Below are positions 42,055 through 51,028 of a stretch of DNA of 64,000 bases, one piece after another. The notes under the pieces were generated by a model that did no database searches, had not been told where the DNA came from, and saw nothing but the letters and a program-made list of their open reading frames with translations. The position numbers were made by a program, and so were the translations under genes. This stretch comes from Pseudomonas vranovensis DSM 16006 (GTDB taxonomy: Bacteria > Pseudomonadota > Gammaproteobacteria > Pseudomonadales > Pseudomonadaceae), in assembly GCF_000425805.1 (NCBI RefSeq), contig NZ_AUED01000003.1, positions 434,001 through 498,000 of the forward strand. The letters are read 5' to 3'. Within the stretch, counting starts at the first letter, position 1; the number at the start of each line of letters is the position of its first letter.

Positions 42055-43683
42055 TCAGGACAGTTGGGTGCGGGCGCCGGCCGGGGCGAACTGGGTGCTG
42101 TGCTCGACGTCGCTTTCAGCGTCGTCGGCCTCCAGTTGCACCAGGTGCGCCGGTACGCCGGTGGCCGCGCCCCAGTAGTAGATGCCGAGGGCACACGCGG
42201 CCACGACCAGGGTGTCGAATGGATGAGCGATGACACCCATGCCGCCGAAACTGCCGAGCCAGGAGAGCAGGATGGTCACGGCGTAGAAACCGATCAGCCA
42301 GGCCGACGAGCGCACTTGCTGGGCCAGGCTCAGGTGCTCGGTCGGCACGAAGCGGCCGCACATCAGGTAGATCACGAACATCAGGATTTGCAGGCTGAGC
42401 AGCCACGACACGGTCTTCCAGCCGGACCAGTAGACGATCAGCGCGGCGATGATGAACGACAGCGGACCAAGCAGCGCCATGCGGCGGACGCGAAACGGAC
42501 GCGGTAGGTCAGGGGCGTTGCGGCGCAGCGCGGCGACCGACACCGGGGCGACGGCGTAACTGAGGATCAGCGCGGCGGAAACCACGTTGATCAGCGCTTC
42601 CCAGGACGGGAATGGCAGGGTCCAGAACACCGACAGGCCGAAGGTCAGCCACAGCGCCGGGCGCGGGATGCCGGATTGTTCGTCGATGCGGGTGAACACC
42701 TTGAAGAAAGTGCCGGTCTTGGCCCAGCCGTAGACCACGCGCGGGGTGGCGTTCATGTAGATGTTGCCGCAGCCGCTTGGCGAGATCACCGCGTCGGCGA
42801 CCACCAGGTACGCCAGCCAGCCCACGCCCAGTGCCAGGGCGATGTCGCGGTATGGCAGGGCCAGTTCCTTGGCGATGCCGGACCAGCCGTTGGCCAGCAT
42901 TTCGGTAGGAATGCCGCCGAGGAAGGCGATCTGCAGCAAGGCGTAGATGGCGGTGGACAGCAGCACCGAGAGAATCAGTGCGATCGGGATGGTGCGTTGC
43001 GGATTCTTCACTTCCGAGGCCACCGAGATGATCGGGGTCAGGCCCAGGTAGGCGAAGATGATGCCGCCTGCGGACACCGCCATTTCCACTCCGGAAAGGC
43101 CGAACGGCATGAAGCCCTGCGACGTGAAGTTTTCCGGTTTGAAGAAGGTGAACAACACGCCGATTACCAGCAGCGGCACGATGAACTTGAACACACTGAT
43201 CAGGTTGTTGGACTTGGCGAAGGTCTTCACGCTGTAGTAGTTGAGGGCGAAGAACAGGCAGAGCAGGCCGAACTGCACCAGCCAGCCGAGCACGGTCGGG
43301 TCACTGGAGCCGACCTTGGTCAGCTCCGGGAACCAGGCCGCGGCGTACTGGCGCGCGGCGACCACTTCGATGGCCACCAGGCTGGAAAACGCGATCAGCG
43401 TGATGAAGCCCATCAGGTAGCCCAGCAGCGGGCCGTGGGAATAGACCGGGTAACGCACCACGCCACCGGCGCGGGGCAGGGCAGCGCCCAGTTCGCAGTA
43501 GACGATGCCCAGCAGCAGAACGGCGAAGCCGCCCAGCAACCAGGAAAAGATCCCCGCGGGGCCGGCGATGGCGGACACATGGCTGGCGGCGAACAGCCAG
43601 CCCGAACCAAAGATGGCCCCCAGTCCGATAAAGGTGAGGTCCATCAATGAAAGTTGTTTTTTGAACTTGCCTTTGCCTGACAT
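42055..43683 (-). CDS. APC-family permease, likely hydroxyproline/proline uptake
   Basis: A 542-residue amino-acid permease with about 12-14 membrane helices. The first (LTFIGLGAIFGSGWLFAA) carries the APC-type substrate loop. It is the first gene of the cluster and faces the PAS-AraC gene over a 499-bp region, which suggests it imports the pathway substrate. Substrate assignment is by context. Confidence 0.86.
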   Translation of the reverse strand: MSGKGKFKKQLSLMDLTFIGLGAIFGSGWLFAASHVSAIAGPAGIFSWLLGGFAVLLLGIVYCELGAALPRAGGVVRYPVYSHGPLLGYLMGFITLIAFSSLVAIEVVAARQYAAAWFPELTKVGSSDPTVLGWLVQFGLLCLFFALNYYSVKTFAKSNNLISVFKFIVPLLVIGVLFTFFKPENFTSQGFMPFGLSGVEMAVSAGGIIFAYLGLTPIISVASEVKNPQRTIPIALILSVLLSTAIYALLQIAFLGGIPTEMLANGWSGIAKELALPYRDIALALGVGWLAYLVVADAVISPSGCGNIYMNATPRVVYGWAKTGTFFKVFTRIDEQSGIPRPALWLTFGLSVFWTLPFPSWEALINVVSAALILSYAVAPVSVAALRRNAPDLPRPFRVRRMALLGPLSFIIAALIVYWSGWKTVSWLLSLQILMFVIYLMCGRFVPTEHLSLAQQVRSSAWLIGFYAVTILLSWLGSFGGMGVIAHPFDTLVVAACALGIYYWGAATGVPAHLVQLEADDAESDVEHSTQFAPAGARTQLS

Positions 43684-44182
43684 GGCGTCGCCTTCTTGTG
43701 GGTTATTGGATAGGCAGAAGTGATGTCACTTTGAATTCACTGTTTCGGGGATCCCCGATGCAATGTTTACGGTTGTGGGCAACCGCGCTCTTATAAGAAA
43801 TCTGTATTCATGGCGTCACCGCGTTGCGGTAGCGAAGACACACTTCCTCGCTACCCCGCGCACGCTCGCCCATACATTTCAAGGCGCGGCTTTGGGTCTT
43901 GCCTGTACTTCGCCACAACGCTTTCGACGACTCAGGCAATGCCAATACAGTGGACGCATCGGCGCCCTGGCGCTTGATGGTTTTCTTCATGGGGAATGAC
44001 GAAATCGGCATAGTCAGTAAATTTTCCTGTTCGTCTTCGGAAAACTGCTAAACCCTTACAGGCCACGCACTCTTTGGCGTCCATCGAGGCTCGACAGCTC
44101 GCAGAGGGTGCGGCAAAGTGTCCGCCTGGTGAGAGCCTGCTTGTGGATTTTTACCAACCGGTCAAGAACGAGAGCCCGGCCC
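43684..44182. other. Long divergent intergenic region of the hydroxyproline cluster
   Basis: 499 bp with no convincing gene. Visible symmetric sites are AAGTGA-TG-TCACTT (43718-43731), about 35 bp before the permease start, and TCGGGGATCCCCGA (43745-43758); either may bind the cluster regulator. A 67-codon minus-strand frame (43808-44011) has no recognised domain or good ribosome site. The length leaves room for an unrecognised small RNA. Confidence 0.5.
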
Positions 44183-44965
44183 ATGACCCCCAGTGCATTT
44201 GCCATCCTTTGCCAGAACAACGATCAGTGCCGTCCTGAAAGCATTGAAGAGCTGTTATCCGGCATGGCGTTCTTATTGCCGTTGTTCGATGCCATTTCCA
44301 ATGTGGCGATATTCATCAAGGATGTTCAGGCGCGTTATCTATTGGCCAATCAGGCGTTGATACAGCGCTGTGGTTTCAAACAGTTGAAGCCATTGTTGGG
44401 TAAAACCAGCGCCGAGGTGTTTCCGGCGCAATTGGGCCCCGGATATACCGAACAGGATCGCCGGGTGCTGGAAGAAGGCCGGGTATTGGAAGATCAACTG
44501 GAGTTGCACTTGTATGGCTCGCGCGAACCGGGCTGGTGTTTGACCCACAAGCGCCCGTTATACAATCGGCGCGGTGAAATCATCGGCCTGGCCGGGGTGT
44601 CCGTGGACTTGCAGTCGGCCAGCGATTCACACCCCGCGTATCAGCGGCTGGCGGCAGTGGATGAGTACATCCGGGCGAATTTTCACCAGCCGGTGACCAT
44701 GCGCGAGTTGACCCGTGTGGCGGGGATTTCCGTGGCGCAACTGGAACGCTACTGCAAGCGGGTGTTCCACCTGACGCCGCGGCAGATGATCCACAAAGTG
44801 CGGCTTGAGCATGCGCATCAGTTGTTGCATACGGCGTTGCCAATTACCGAGGTGGCGTTGCGCTGCGGGTATACGGACCATAGTGCGTTCACGCGGCAGT
44901 TCAAGGTGTTGACGGGGTTTACGCCGAGGCAGTATCGGCAGGCTACAGGGGGGATGGTGGGTTAG
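44183..44965 (+). CDS. PAS-AraC transcriptional regulator of hydroxyproline cluster
   Basis: A 260-residue regulator from the ATG at 44183; an in-frame GTG at 44108 would add 25 unsupported residues. The PAS domain spans about 30-140 (FDAISNVAIFIKDVQARYLLA, then GEIIGLAGVSVDLQ). The AraC HTH domain spans about 155-255 (TMRELTRVAGISVAQLERYC, then ALRCGYTDHSAFTRQFKVLTG). It is divergent from the permease-led operon and is its probable activator, perhaps sensing a pathway metabolite through PAS. Confidence 0.88.
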   Translation: MTPSAFAILCQNNDQCRPESIEELLSGMAFLLPLFDAISNVAIFIKDVQARYLLANQALIQRCGFKQLKPLLGKTSAEVFPAQLGPGYTEQDRRVLEEGRVLEDQLELHLYGSREPGWCLTHKRPLYNRRGEIIGLAGVSVDLQSASDSHPAYQRLAAVDEYIRANFHQPVTMRELTRVAGISVAQLERYCKRVFHLTPRQMIHKVRLEHAHQLLHTALPITEVALRCGYTDHSAFTRQFKVLTGFTPRQYRQATGGMVG

Positions 44966-45233
44966 GGATACTCTGCAAGAAGCCCACGGCCAGATCTGCT
45001 ACTATGCCGCCCCTCAGAAAAAGAGCCAGCGCAGCCTGGCCAATGCGAGCCCCGACCCTCGGCATCAATTGTCACTACACTGACCAGGCCGACGGCGTTG
45101 CTGAAACTGTGGGCGTCTCCCATCGTTACAGGCCATTCATATTGAAGAAGGCACTGGTCGTGCGTGCACGCCGGTTGCTTTACAGACTGAGCAGCGCCTT
45201 ACCAAGGCCCTGCGCTTTACTTGGGAACATACG

Positions 45234-46676
45234 ATGACAGCCGTGATCAACGCACTGAATACCTTCTTCTGGGGGTATGTCCTGATCTATGGCCTGCTGG
45301 CCGCAGGTATCTACTTCACTGTCCGTCTGGGCTTTCTGCAATTTCGCCATCTGCCCGAATTCTTTCGCTCGGTATTGCGCGCACCGGCCAAGGATGCCAG
45401 TGGTATTACGCCGTTCCAGGCGCTGTGCACCAGCCTGGCCTCCCGGGTAGGCACGGGTAACCTTGCCGGTGTGGCCGTGGCCATCACCCTCGGTGGACCG
45501 GGTGCGGTGTTCTGGATGTGGGTAGTGGCGTCACTGGGCATGGCCACGGCCTATGCCGAAAGCACCCTCGCTCAGTTGTACAAGGTACGCAACGACAAGG
45601 GTGAGTACCGCGGCGGCCCGGCGTTCTATATTGCCAAGGGCCTGAACGCACCCTGGGCAGCGGCGATTTTCTCAGTGTGCTTGATCATCGCCTTCGGCTT
45701 GGTATTTGGCGCCGTGCAGGCCAACTCCATTGCCGATGCCACCCAGGGCGCCTTCGGCGTGCCCAAGCTGACCACCGGTGTAGTGGTGGCGGTGCTGGCC
45801 GGCCTGGTGATCTTCGGCGGCATCAAGAAGATTGCCCGTTTCGCTGAATGGGTCGTGCCGTTCATGGCGGGCGCCTACCTGCTGGTAGCGGTCTATGTGA
45901 TCCTCACCAACCTGGGTGAAGTCCCGGGCGTGCTGATGCTGATCATCAAGAGTGCCTTCGGCATCGAGTCGGCGGCAGGCGGTGTAGCCGGGGCCCTGCT
46001 CAACGGCGTGAAACGCGGGTTGTTCTCCAACGAGGCCGGCATGGGCTCGGCGCCGAATATCGCGGCCGTTGCGACTCCCAATCCCCACCACCCATCGTCG
46101 CAAGGTTTTGTGCAGGCGCTGGGTGTGTTCATCGATACCCTGCTGATCTGTACCGCCACCGCGATCATGATCCTGCTGTCGGGCGTGGTTCCTGGCCCCG
46201 ACATGACCGGCACGCCGCTGACCCAGGCGGCCATGAACGAGCACATTGGCTCGGCAGGGCAGTACTTCATTGCCATTGCGATCTTCTTCTTTGCCTTTAC
46301 CTCGATCATCGGCAACTACACCTATGCCGAAAACGCCATGGTGTACCTGAAGCTCAACACCCGCGTGGGCCTGACCGTGCTGCGTACCGCTGCCCTGCTG
46401 ATGGTGGTGTGGGGCGCCTATGAAAGCGTTGCCACGGTGTTCGATGCGGCCGACGCAGCGATGGGCCTGATGGCGACTATCAACCTGATTGCCATCTGCC
46501 TGCTGTCGGGCGTGGTGGTCAAGCTGACCCGCGACTACTTCGCCCAACGGGCGGTGGGCACGCCGGAGTTCAATGCCAAGGACTATCCGGAGTTGTCGGG
46601 CAAGATCGATGCCGAGATCTGGGGGGCGGCCGATGGCGGGCGTGCCGATCCGGTCGAAGTGTTGAAGGAACGCTAG
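45234..46676 (+). CDS. Alanine/glycine:cation symporter (AGCS family)
   Basis: A 480-residue sodium-coupled amino-acid carrier with about 10-11 helices. The family signature GLFSNEAGMGSAPNIAAVA is intact, as is FQALCTSLASRVGTGNLAGV. It would import alanine or glycine. A 268-bp untranslated region precedes it; I saw no glycine-riboswitch core there. A REP pair follows the stop. Confidence 0.93.
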   Translation: MTAVINALNTFFWGYVLIYGLLAAGIYFTVRLGFLQFRHLPEFFRSVLRAPAKDASGITPFQALCTSLASRVGTGNLAGVAVAITLGGPGAVFWMWVVASLGMATAYAESTLAQLYKVRNDKGEYRGGPAFYIAKGLNAPWAAAIFSVCLIIAFGLVFGAVQANSIADATQGAFGVPKLTTGVVVAVLAGLVIFGGIKKIARFAEWVVPFMAGAYLLVAVYVILTNLGEVPGVLMLIIKSAFGIESAAGGVAGALLNGVKRGLFSNEAGMGSAPNIAAVATPNPHHPSSQGFVQALGVFIDTLLICTATAIMILLSGVVPGPDMTGTPLTQAAMNEHIGSAGQYFIAIAIFFFAFTSIIGNYTYAENAMVYLKLNTRVGLTVLRTAALLMVVWGAYESVATVFDAADAAMGLMATINLIAICLLSGVVVKLTRDYFAQRAVGTPEFNAKDYPELSGKIDAEIWGAADGGRADPVEVLKER

Positions 46677-46683
46677 TCGCTTT

Positions 46684-46726
46684 GCGGGGCAAGCCCGCTC
46701 CTACGGTAGGAGCGGGCTTGCCCCGC
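46684..46726. repeat. REP inverted pair after the AGCS gene
   Basis: Two 21-bp perfect inverted arms of the core GCGGGGCAAGCCCGCTCCTAC (46684-46704, 46706-46726) are separated by a single base, the tightest spacing of the REP pairs here. Confidence 0.9.
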
Positions 46727-46768
46727 GATAGGCCATAATGCCCCGACACCATCACCCGGGGCATTGCG

Positions 46769-47665
46769 ATGATCGGTTTCACTTTCCGCCAGCTTGAGTA
46801 TTTCGTCGCTGCCGCCGAGCAGGGCAGTGTCAGTGCGGCGGCGCGGGCCAAGCACATCTCCCAGCCTTCAGTGTCCCTGGCCCTGTCGCAGCTGGAGTCG
46901 ATCCTCGGTGAAAAGCTCTTCCATCGCCAGGTCAGCCGAGGCCTGGAACTGACCCCGGCCGGGCGCAAGCTGTTGGAACAGGCGCGCGGTATCCTCGACA
47001 TGGCAACCGCCATCACTGGCCCAGGCGAGCAGCAAACCAGCCTGCGCGGAGCCTTGAGCCTGATCTGCTTCCAGGATTTGGGGCCGTATTACGCACCACG
47101 GCTGTTGAGCGGCTTTCGCCAGCGTTATCCCGACGTCAGCATCACCTTGTTCGAGGCCGATCTTGCCGAGGTGAATCGCAGGTTGGGCGATGGCAAGGCA
47201 GAGCTTGCGCTGACGTACGACGTGGGGCTCGACTCACCGATCGAGAAACGCGTGCTGGCGCAACTGACGCCCTATGCACTGCTGCCGGCCGATCATCCCC
47301 TGGCCTTGCAGGACAAGGTGTCGCTGGTAGACCTGGCCGCCGAATGCCTGATCCTCGAAGACATCTCCAGGACCCGTGAGTACTTTCTCTCGTTGTTCTG
47401 GGCTCACGATCTGCAACCTGCCGCCCTGCAACTGACCCAGACCTTCGAGATGCAGCGCGGGCTGGTGGCCCATGGTTATGGCGTGGCGTTATCGTGTACG
47501 CGACCGGTGAGTGATTGCAGCTACGACGGCAAACCGTTGGCCTGCCGCCCGTTGCTGGAGACGGTAAGCCCGCAGCCGGTGGTACTGGCCCAGTCCAGTG
47601 CCATGCGCCCGTCGGCGGCAGCGCAGGCATTCCTGGACTGGGCCACGCAGCAGTTTCCTGCCTAG
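46769..47665 (+). CDS. LysR-family transcriptional regulator
   Basis: A 298-residue regulator with a standard N-terminal winged HTH (TFRQLEYFVAAAEQGSVSAAARAKHISQPSVSLALSQLE region, residues 3-62) and a C-terminal effector domain (about 92-295). It overlaps nothing and is convergent with the adjacent amino-acid permease gene, which ends 1 bp away. The target is unknown; the neighbouring transporters are candidates. Confidence 0.92.
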   Translation: MIGFTFRQLEYFVAAAEQGSVSAAARAKHISQPSVSLALSQLESILGEKLFHRQVSRGLELTPAGRKLLEQARGILDMATAITGPGEQQTSLRGALSLICFQDLGPYYAPRLLSGFRQRYPDVSITLFEADLAEVNRRLGDGKAELALTYDVGLDSPIEKRVLAQLTPYALLPADHPLALQDKVSLVDLAAECLILEDISRTREYFLSLFWAHDLQPAALQLTQTFEMQRGLVAHGYGVALSCTRPVSDCSYDGKPLACRPLLETVSPQPVVLAQSSAMRPSAAAQAFLDWATQQFPA

Positions 47666-47666
47666 A

Positions 47667-49070
47667 TCAGCCGTTGACCGGCCCAGGCGCCGCGACCAGC
47701 GCCTTGGGTTGGCGCGCCACGAATAACCAGTAGCCCAGAGACAGCAAGGCCAGCCAGCCAATGCCCACATACAGCGCCATGCGGGTGTCCGGGAACCAGG
47801 CCAGCACGCCGAAGATGAACAGCATGAAGATTGCCGCGCAAGCCGGGCCTACAGGCCACAAAGGCACCGGGAAATGCAGCTTGGCCACTTCTTCTCGGCT
47901 CATGCCACGGCGCATCACCATCTGCGACAGCAGGATCATCAGCCACACCCAGACAATCGAAAAAGTCACCACCGCGGCCAGGATCAGGAACAGGTTCTCT
48001 GGCGCCAGGTAGTTCAGTACTACACCGAACAGCAACGCCGCGCCCATCACCACCACGGTCATCCATGGCACCCCGAAGCGTGACAGGCGCGAGAAGCCTG
48101 AGGGTGCCTGGCCGTTCTGGGCCATGCCGTACATCATGCGGCCGGCAGCGAAGATATCGCTGTTGATCGCCGATACGGCGGCAGAGATCACCACGATGTT
48201 CAGCAAGGTGGCGGCAGAGCCGATGCCCAGGCCACTGAAGATCTGAACGAAGGGGCTGCCTTCGCTGCCGATGCGGGTCCAGGGGTAGATCGACATCAGG
48301 ATGAACAGGGTGAACACATAGAACAGCAGGATACGCAGCGGCACCGAGTTGATTGCTTTGGGGATCACCCGTTGTGGGTCCTTGGCCTCGCCTGCCGTAA
48401 TGCCGATCATCTCGACGCCGCCGAAGGCGAACATCACCACCGCAAACGAGGCAATCATGCCGCTGACGCCGTTGGGGAAGAAACCGCCATGAGTCCACAG
48501 GTTGCTGATTGTCGCCACCTGTTCGGCGGAACCGCCCAGCTGAATGCCGAACATCAGCACCGCCGCCCCGGCCAGGATCATCGACACGATGGCGGTGACC
48601 TTGAGCAGTGACAGCCAGAACTCCAGCTCGCCGAACACCTTGACGCTGCACAGGTTCAAGGCGCCGATGAAGAACACGATGCCCAGCACCCAGATCCAGC
48701 GCGGCGTCTCCGGGAACCAGAAGCTCATGTACACGCCGAAGGCGGTGACGTCCGCCAGGCACACCACCAGCATCGAAAAGGCATAGCTCCAACCGGTGAG
48801 AAAGCCCGGAAAGCGTCCCAGGTACTGGCTGGCGTACTGGCCGAAGGAGCCGGATACCGGGTTGCGCACGGCCATTTCACCCAGGGCGCGCATCATCATG
48901 TAAATGGCCGCGCCACCAATCAAGTACGCCAGCAATACAGACGGCCCGGCCAGCTTGATGGCCGAGGCCGAGCCATAGAACAGCCCGGTGCCGATGGCCG
49001 ACCCGAGCGCCATGAAACGGATATGGCGGGTACTCAGACCTCGCCGCAAGGCGGTGTTGTTATCATTCAT
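47667..49070 (-). CDS. Amino-acid permease, ProY-like
   Basis: A 467-residue amino-acid/polyamine transporter with 12 helices. The first helix region reads [20 protein letters not shown] and the family motif [17 protein letters not shown] follows. The best resemblance is to proline-specific ProY permeases. The ATG at 49070 has a GAGGAG site; the open frame extends 56 codons upstream without support. It is divergent from the PhyH gene. Confidence 0.9.
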   Translation of the reverse strand: MNDNNTALRRGLSTRHIRFMALGSAIGTGLFYGSASAIKLAGPSVLLAYLIGGAAIYMMMRALGEMAVRNPVSGSFGQYASQYLGRFPGFLTGWSYAFSMLVVCLADVTAFGVYMSFWFPETPRWIWVLGIVFFIGALNLCSVKVFGELEFWLSLLKVTAIVSMILAGAAVLMFGIQLGGSAEQVATISNLWTHGGFFPNGVSGMIASFAVVMFAFGGVEMIGITAGEAKDPQRVIPKAINSVPLRILLFYVFTLFILMSIYPWTRIGSEGSPFVQIFSGLGIGSAATLLNIVVISAAVSAINSDIFAAGRMMYGMAQNGQAPSGFSRLSRFGVPWMTVVVMGAALLFGVVLNYLAPENLFLILAAVVTFSIVWVWLMILLSQMVMRRGMSREEVAKLHFPVPLWPVGPACAAIFMLFIFGVLAWFPDTRMALYVGIGWLALLSLGYWLFVARQPKALVAAPGPVNG

Positions 49071-49275
49071 CCCAGGTAACTCCTCATTGTTCTTATTGTT
49101 CAGTGGCAAGGCGCCGAAGGAGACAGGCAGGGCTATTAACCGGCCAATTGGCGGGGGTGACAATAAGGCAGGCCATACAGAATGCTGATAGTGGCGAATA
49201 GGCAAAGTGTCGTTTACCGGCGGCGGGCACGGGTTCAATACTTTTGGCCATTACAACAAGAGAGGACTGCCCCCG

Positions 49276-50079
49276 ATGAATGCCGATATCGAACAATTTC
49301 AACGCGACGGTGCAATCGTGCTGCGCGGTGTGTTTCGCGACTGGATCGAGCGCTTGCGCGAAGGGTTCGAGCAAAACCTGGCAGCCCCCAGCGCCTTTGC
49401 CATCGAGAACGTGGGCAGTGGCGAAGGCGGGCGCTTCTTCGAGGACTACTGCAACTGGCAGCGTATTCCGGCATTCACCGACTTTGTCCTGAATTCTCCG
49501 GCGGCGGGGATTGCCGGGGGGCTGATGCAGTCTCGGGAAGTACAGGTGTTCCATGAACACATCCTGGTCAAGGAGCCGGGTACCTCCAAGCCCACGCCCT
49601 GGCATCAGGATTTGCCCTATTACTGCGTGGACGGCCAGCAGACGGCCAGCTACTGGATTCCGCTGGACCCGGTCACTCGCCACAACACATTGAGTGTGGT
49701 GCTGGGGTCGCATCGCTGGCCGAAGCCGGTGCGCCCCAAGAGCTGGGCCAGCAACAAGGATTTTTACGGCGCAACCGATGCAGGCTCGGGTGAAAGCCTG
49801 TTCATGGATATGCCGGATGTGGAGAGCGGCGAATTTGAAATCCTCTCGCCCGAGCTTGAGCCGGGCGATGCAGTGGTGTTCGATTTTCGCACCGTGCATG
49901 GTGCTGCCGGGAACATTGGCGGCAACCGCCGGCGGGCGTTTTCGACCCGTTTCATGGGCGACGATGTGCGCTATGTCCAGCGCCCGGGGCGTACCTCGCC
50001 GCCGTTTCCCGGTATCAACCTGAAGACCGGCGATCGCATGCGCGAAGACTGGTTCCCGGTGGTCTGGTCGCGCAACTGA
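49276..50079 (+). CDS. Phytanoyl-CoA dioxygenase (PhyH) family protein
   Basis: A 267-residue Fe(II)/2-oxoglutarate dioxygenase. The metal triad can be read as HxD in TPWHQDLPYYC and the distal His in FRTVHGAAGN; the 2-oxoglutarate Arg is in the following NRRRAFSTRF. The ATG at 49276 has AGAGGA upstream; an earlier in-frame ATG at 49207 has no such site. Substrate unknown; relatives hydroxylate small acids and amino-acid derivatives. The gene ends before a shared terminator. Confidence 0.87.
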   Translation: MNADIEQFQRDGAIVLRGVFRDWIERLREGFEQNLAAPSAFAIENVGSGEGGRFFEDYCNWQRIPAFTDFVLNSPAAGIAGGLMQSREVQVFHEHILVKEPGTSKPTPWHQDLPYYCVDGQQTASYWIPLDPVTRHNTLSVVLGSHRWPKPVRPKSWASNKDFYGATDAGSGESLFMDMPDVESGEFEILSPELEPGDAVVFDFRTVHGAAGNIGGNRRRAFSTRFMGDDVRYVQRPGRTSPPFPGINLKTGDRMREDWFPVVWSRN

Positions 50080-50099
50080 CACCGACAACCGCGCAAACA

Positions 50100-50127
50100 A
50101 AAGCCCCGCAGCGAGCTGCGGGGCTTT
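50100..50127. terminator. Bidirectional terminator
   Basis: A 12-bp perfect stem (AAAGCCCCGCAG at 50100-50111 with its complement at 50116-50127) with a 4-nt loop lies between the convergent PhyH and YdcH-like genes, with A-rich and T-rich flanks. Confidence 0.88.
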
Positions 50128-50145
50128 CTACTGTTCGGCGGGGCG

Positions 50146-50373
50146 CTACGATTTTACGTGAGCGACGATTTCATCCTTGATCATCAGGCGTTTTTTGCGC
50201 AGTTGGGTGATCTGGTCGTCAGTGGCGCTGCTGCTCTCTGCCTTGAGCACCTCGGTGTCGATGGCGTTGTACTTCTCGTGCAGCTCGCTGAGCCTCTTGT
50301 CAGTGGTCTTCTTGGCGTCGAACGCCTCCTTGGTCATGTTCAAGTCTGCGAGCAAATCGTGCTTGACCGGCAT
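50146..50373 (-). CDS. YdcH/DUF465 family small protein
   Basis: A 75-residue, highly charged helical protein (MPVKHDLLADLNMTKEAF, then ITQLRKKRLMIKDEIVAH). The DUF465 family is widespread and has no assigned function; its coiled-coil character suggests oligomerisation. The ATG at 50373 has a strong GGAGAGGTGAAG site; a longer start at 50409 has none. Confidence 0.87.
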   Translation of the reverse strand: MPVKHDLLADLNMTKEAFDAKKTTDKRLSELHEKYNAIDTEVLKAESSSATDDQITQLRKKRLMIKDEIVAHVKS

Positions 50374-50491
50374 TTCTTCACCTCTCCGGGGGTTTGGGGT
50401 GGAAGTCATGAACTTAGAGGATAGTCGTCTTTGCCAGGTTTCGGGGCTGCGGTAGTCTGTCGCATCATTTGCCCGCCAAGGATTCAGAGCA

Positions 50492-50872
50492 ATGCCTCAC
50501 CTGAACGTGGAATACAGCGACAACCTGCGTGACCTGGACGTCGACCGGCTGCTGCTGCGCCTGAACCATGCGCTGGTGGGCAGTGGCCAGTTCGCCGACG
50601 AGCTGGACATCAAGAGCCGCGCTGCCGCCTTTGCGGGCTTTCGAGTCGGTATTGCACCGAGCGAGCGGGCGTTTGCCCATGCCAGGCTGTCGATCCTCAG
50701 TGGGCGTTCGCCCGAGGTCAAGCGCCAGTTGTCCGCCAGCTTGCTGGAGGTGCTCAAGGAAGCTATCCCGGCGCGCGCCGGGCTGGATATCCAGCTGTGC
50801 GTCGAAGTGCTGGATATCGATCGGGGTTCCTATGCAAAGGTTCATGTGCCGGGTTACGTGCAAGTGACATAA
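50492..50872 (+). CDS. 5-carboxymethyl-2-hydroxymuconate isomerase family protein
   Basis: A 126-residue tautomerase-superfamily protein. The Pro directly after the initiator Met (MPHLNVEYS) is the expected catalytic base. The family acts in homoprotocatechuate degradation, but no other gene of that pathway is nearby, so the role here may be a generic tautomerase. It is followed by a strong terminator. Confidence 0.87.
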   Translation: MPHLNVEYSDNLRDLDVDRLLLRLNHALVGSGQFADELDIKSRAAAFAGFRVGIAPSERAFAHARLSILSGRSPEVKRQLSASLLEVLKEAIPARAGLDIQLCVEVLDIDRGSYAKVHVPGYVQVT

Positions 50873-50897
50873 GTAACGTGAAAAAAATGTCATGATA

Positions 50898-50934
50898 AAA
50901 AAGACGCCAATGCATTAAACGTTGGCGTCTTTTT
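50898..50934 (+). terminator. Rho-independent terminator
   Basis: A 13-bp stem (AAAAAGACGCCAA at 50898-50910 with its complement at 50922-50934) with an 11-nt loop and U-tract follows the isomerase gene by 25 nt. Confidence 0.92.
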
Positions 50935-51028
50935 CACGAAAAATTGAGGGTGTGCTACTTAAAGTTCTGATTGTTTCAAGGGGGTGCCGCAAGGGCACTG
51001 TTTCCGACGATCAATCAAGTGAAGCGCC

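Noticed and set aside
36129..43683. Integrative element with its own integrase
   Set aside because: Despite the adjacent tRNA, no integrase, transfer or phage gene was found, and no duplicate of the tRNA 3' end is visible in the window.
43808..44011. 67-codon minus-strand ORF in the hydroxyproline divergent region
   Set aside because: No ribosome binding site or recognised domain was seen; kept only as a comment on the intergenic region.
44966..45233. Possible glycine riboswitch before the AGCS symporter
   Set aside because: AGCS genes are sometimes under glycine riboswitches, but I could not find the conserved aptamer core here; the region also has a 77-codon frame without support.
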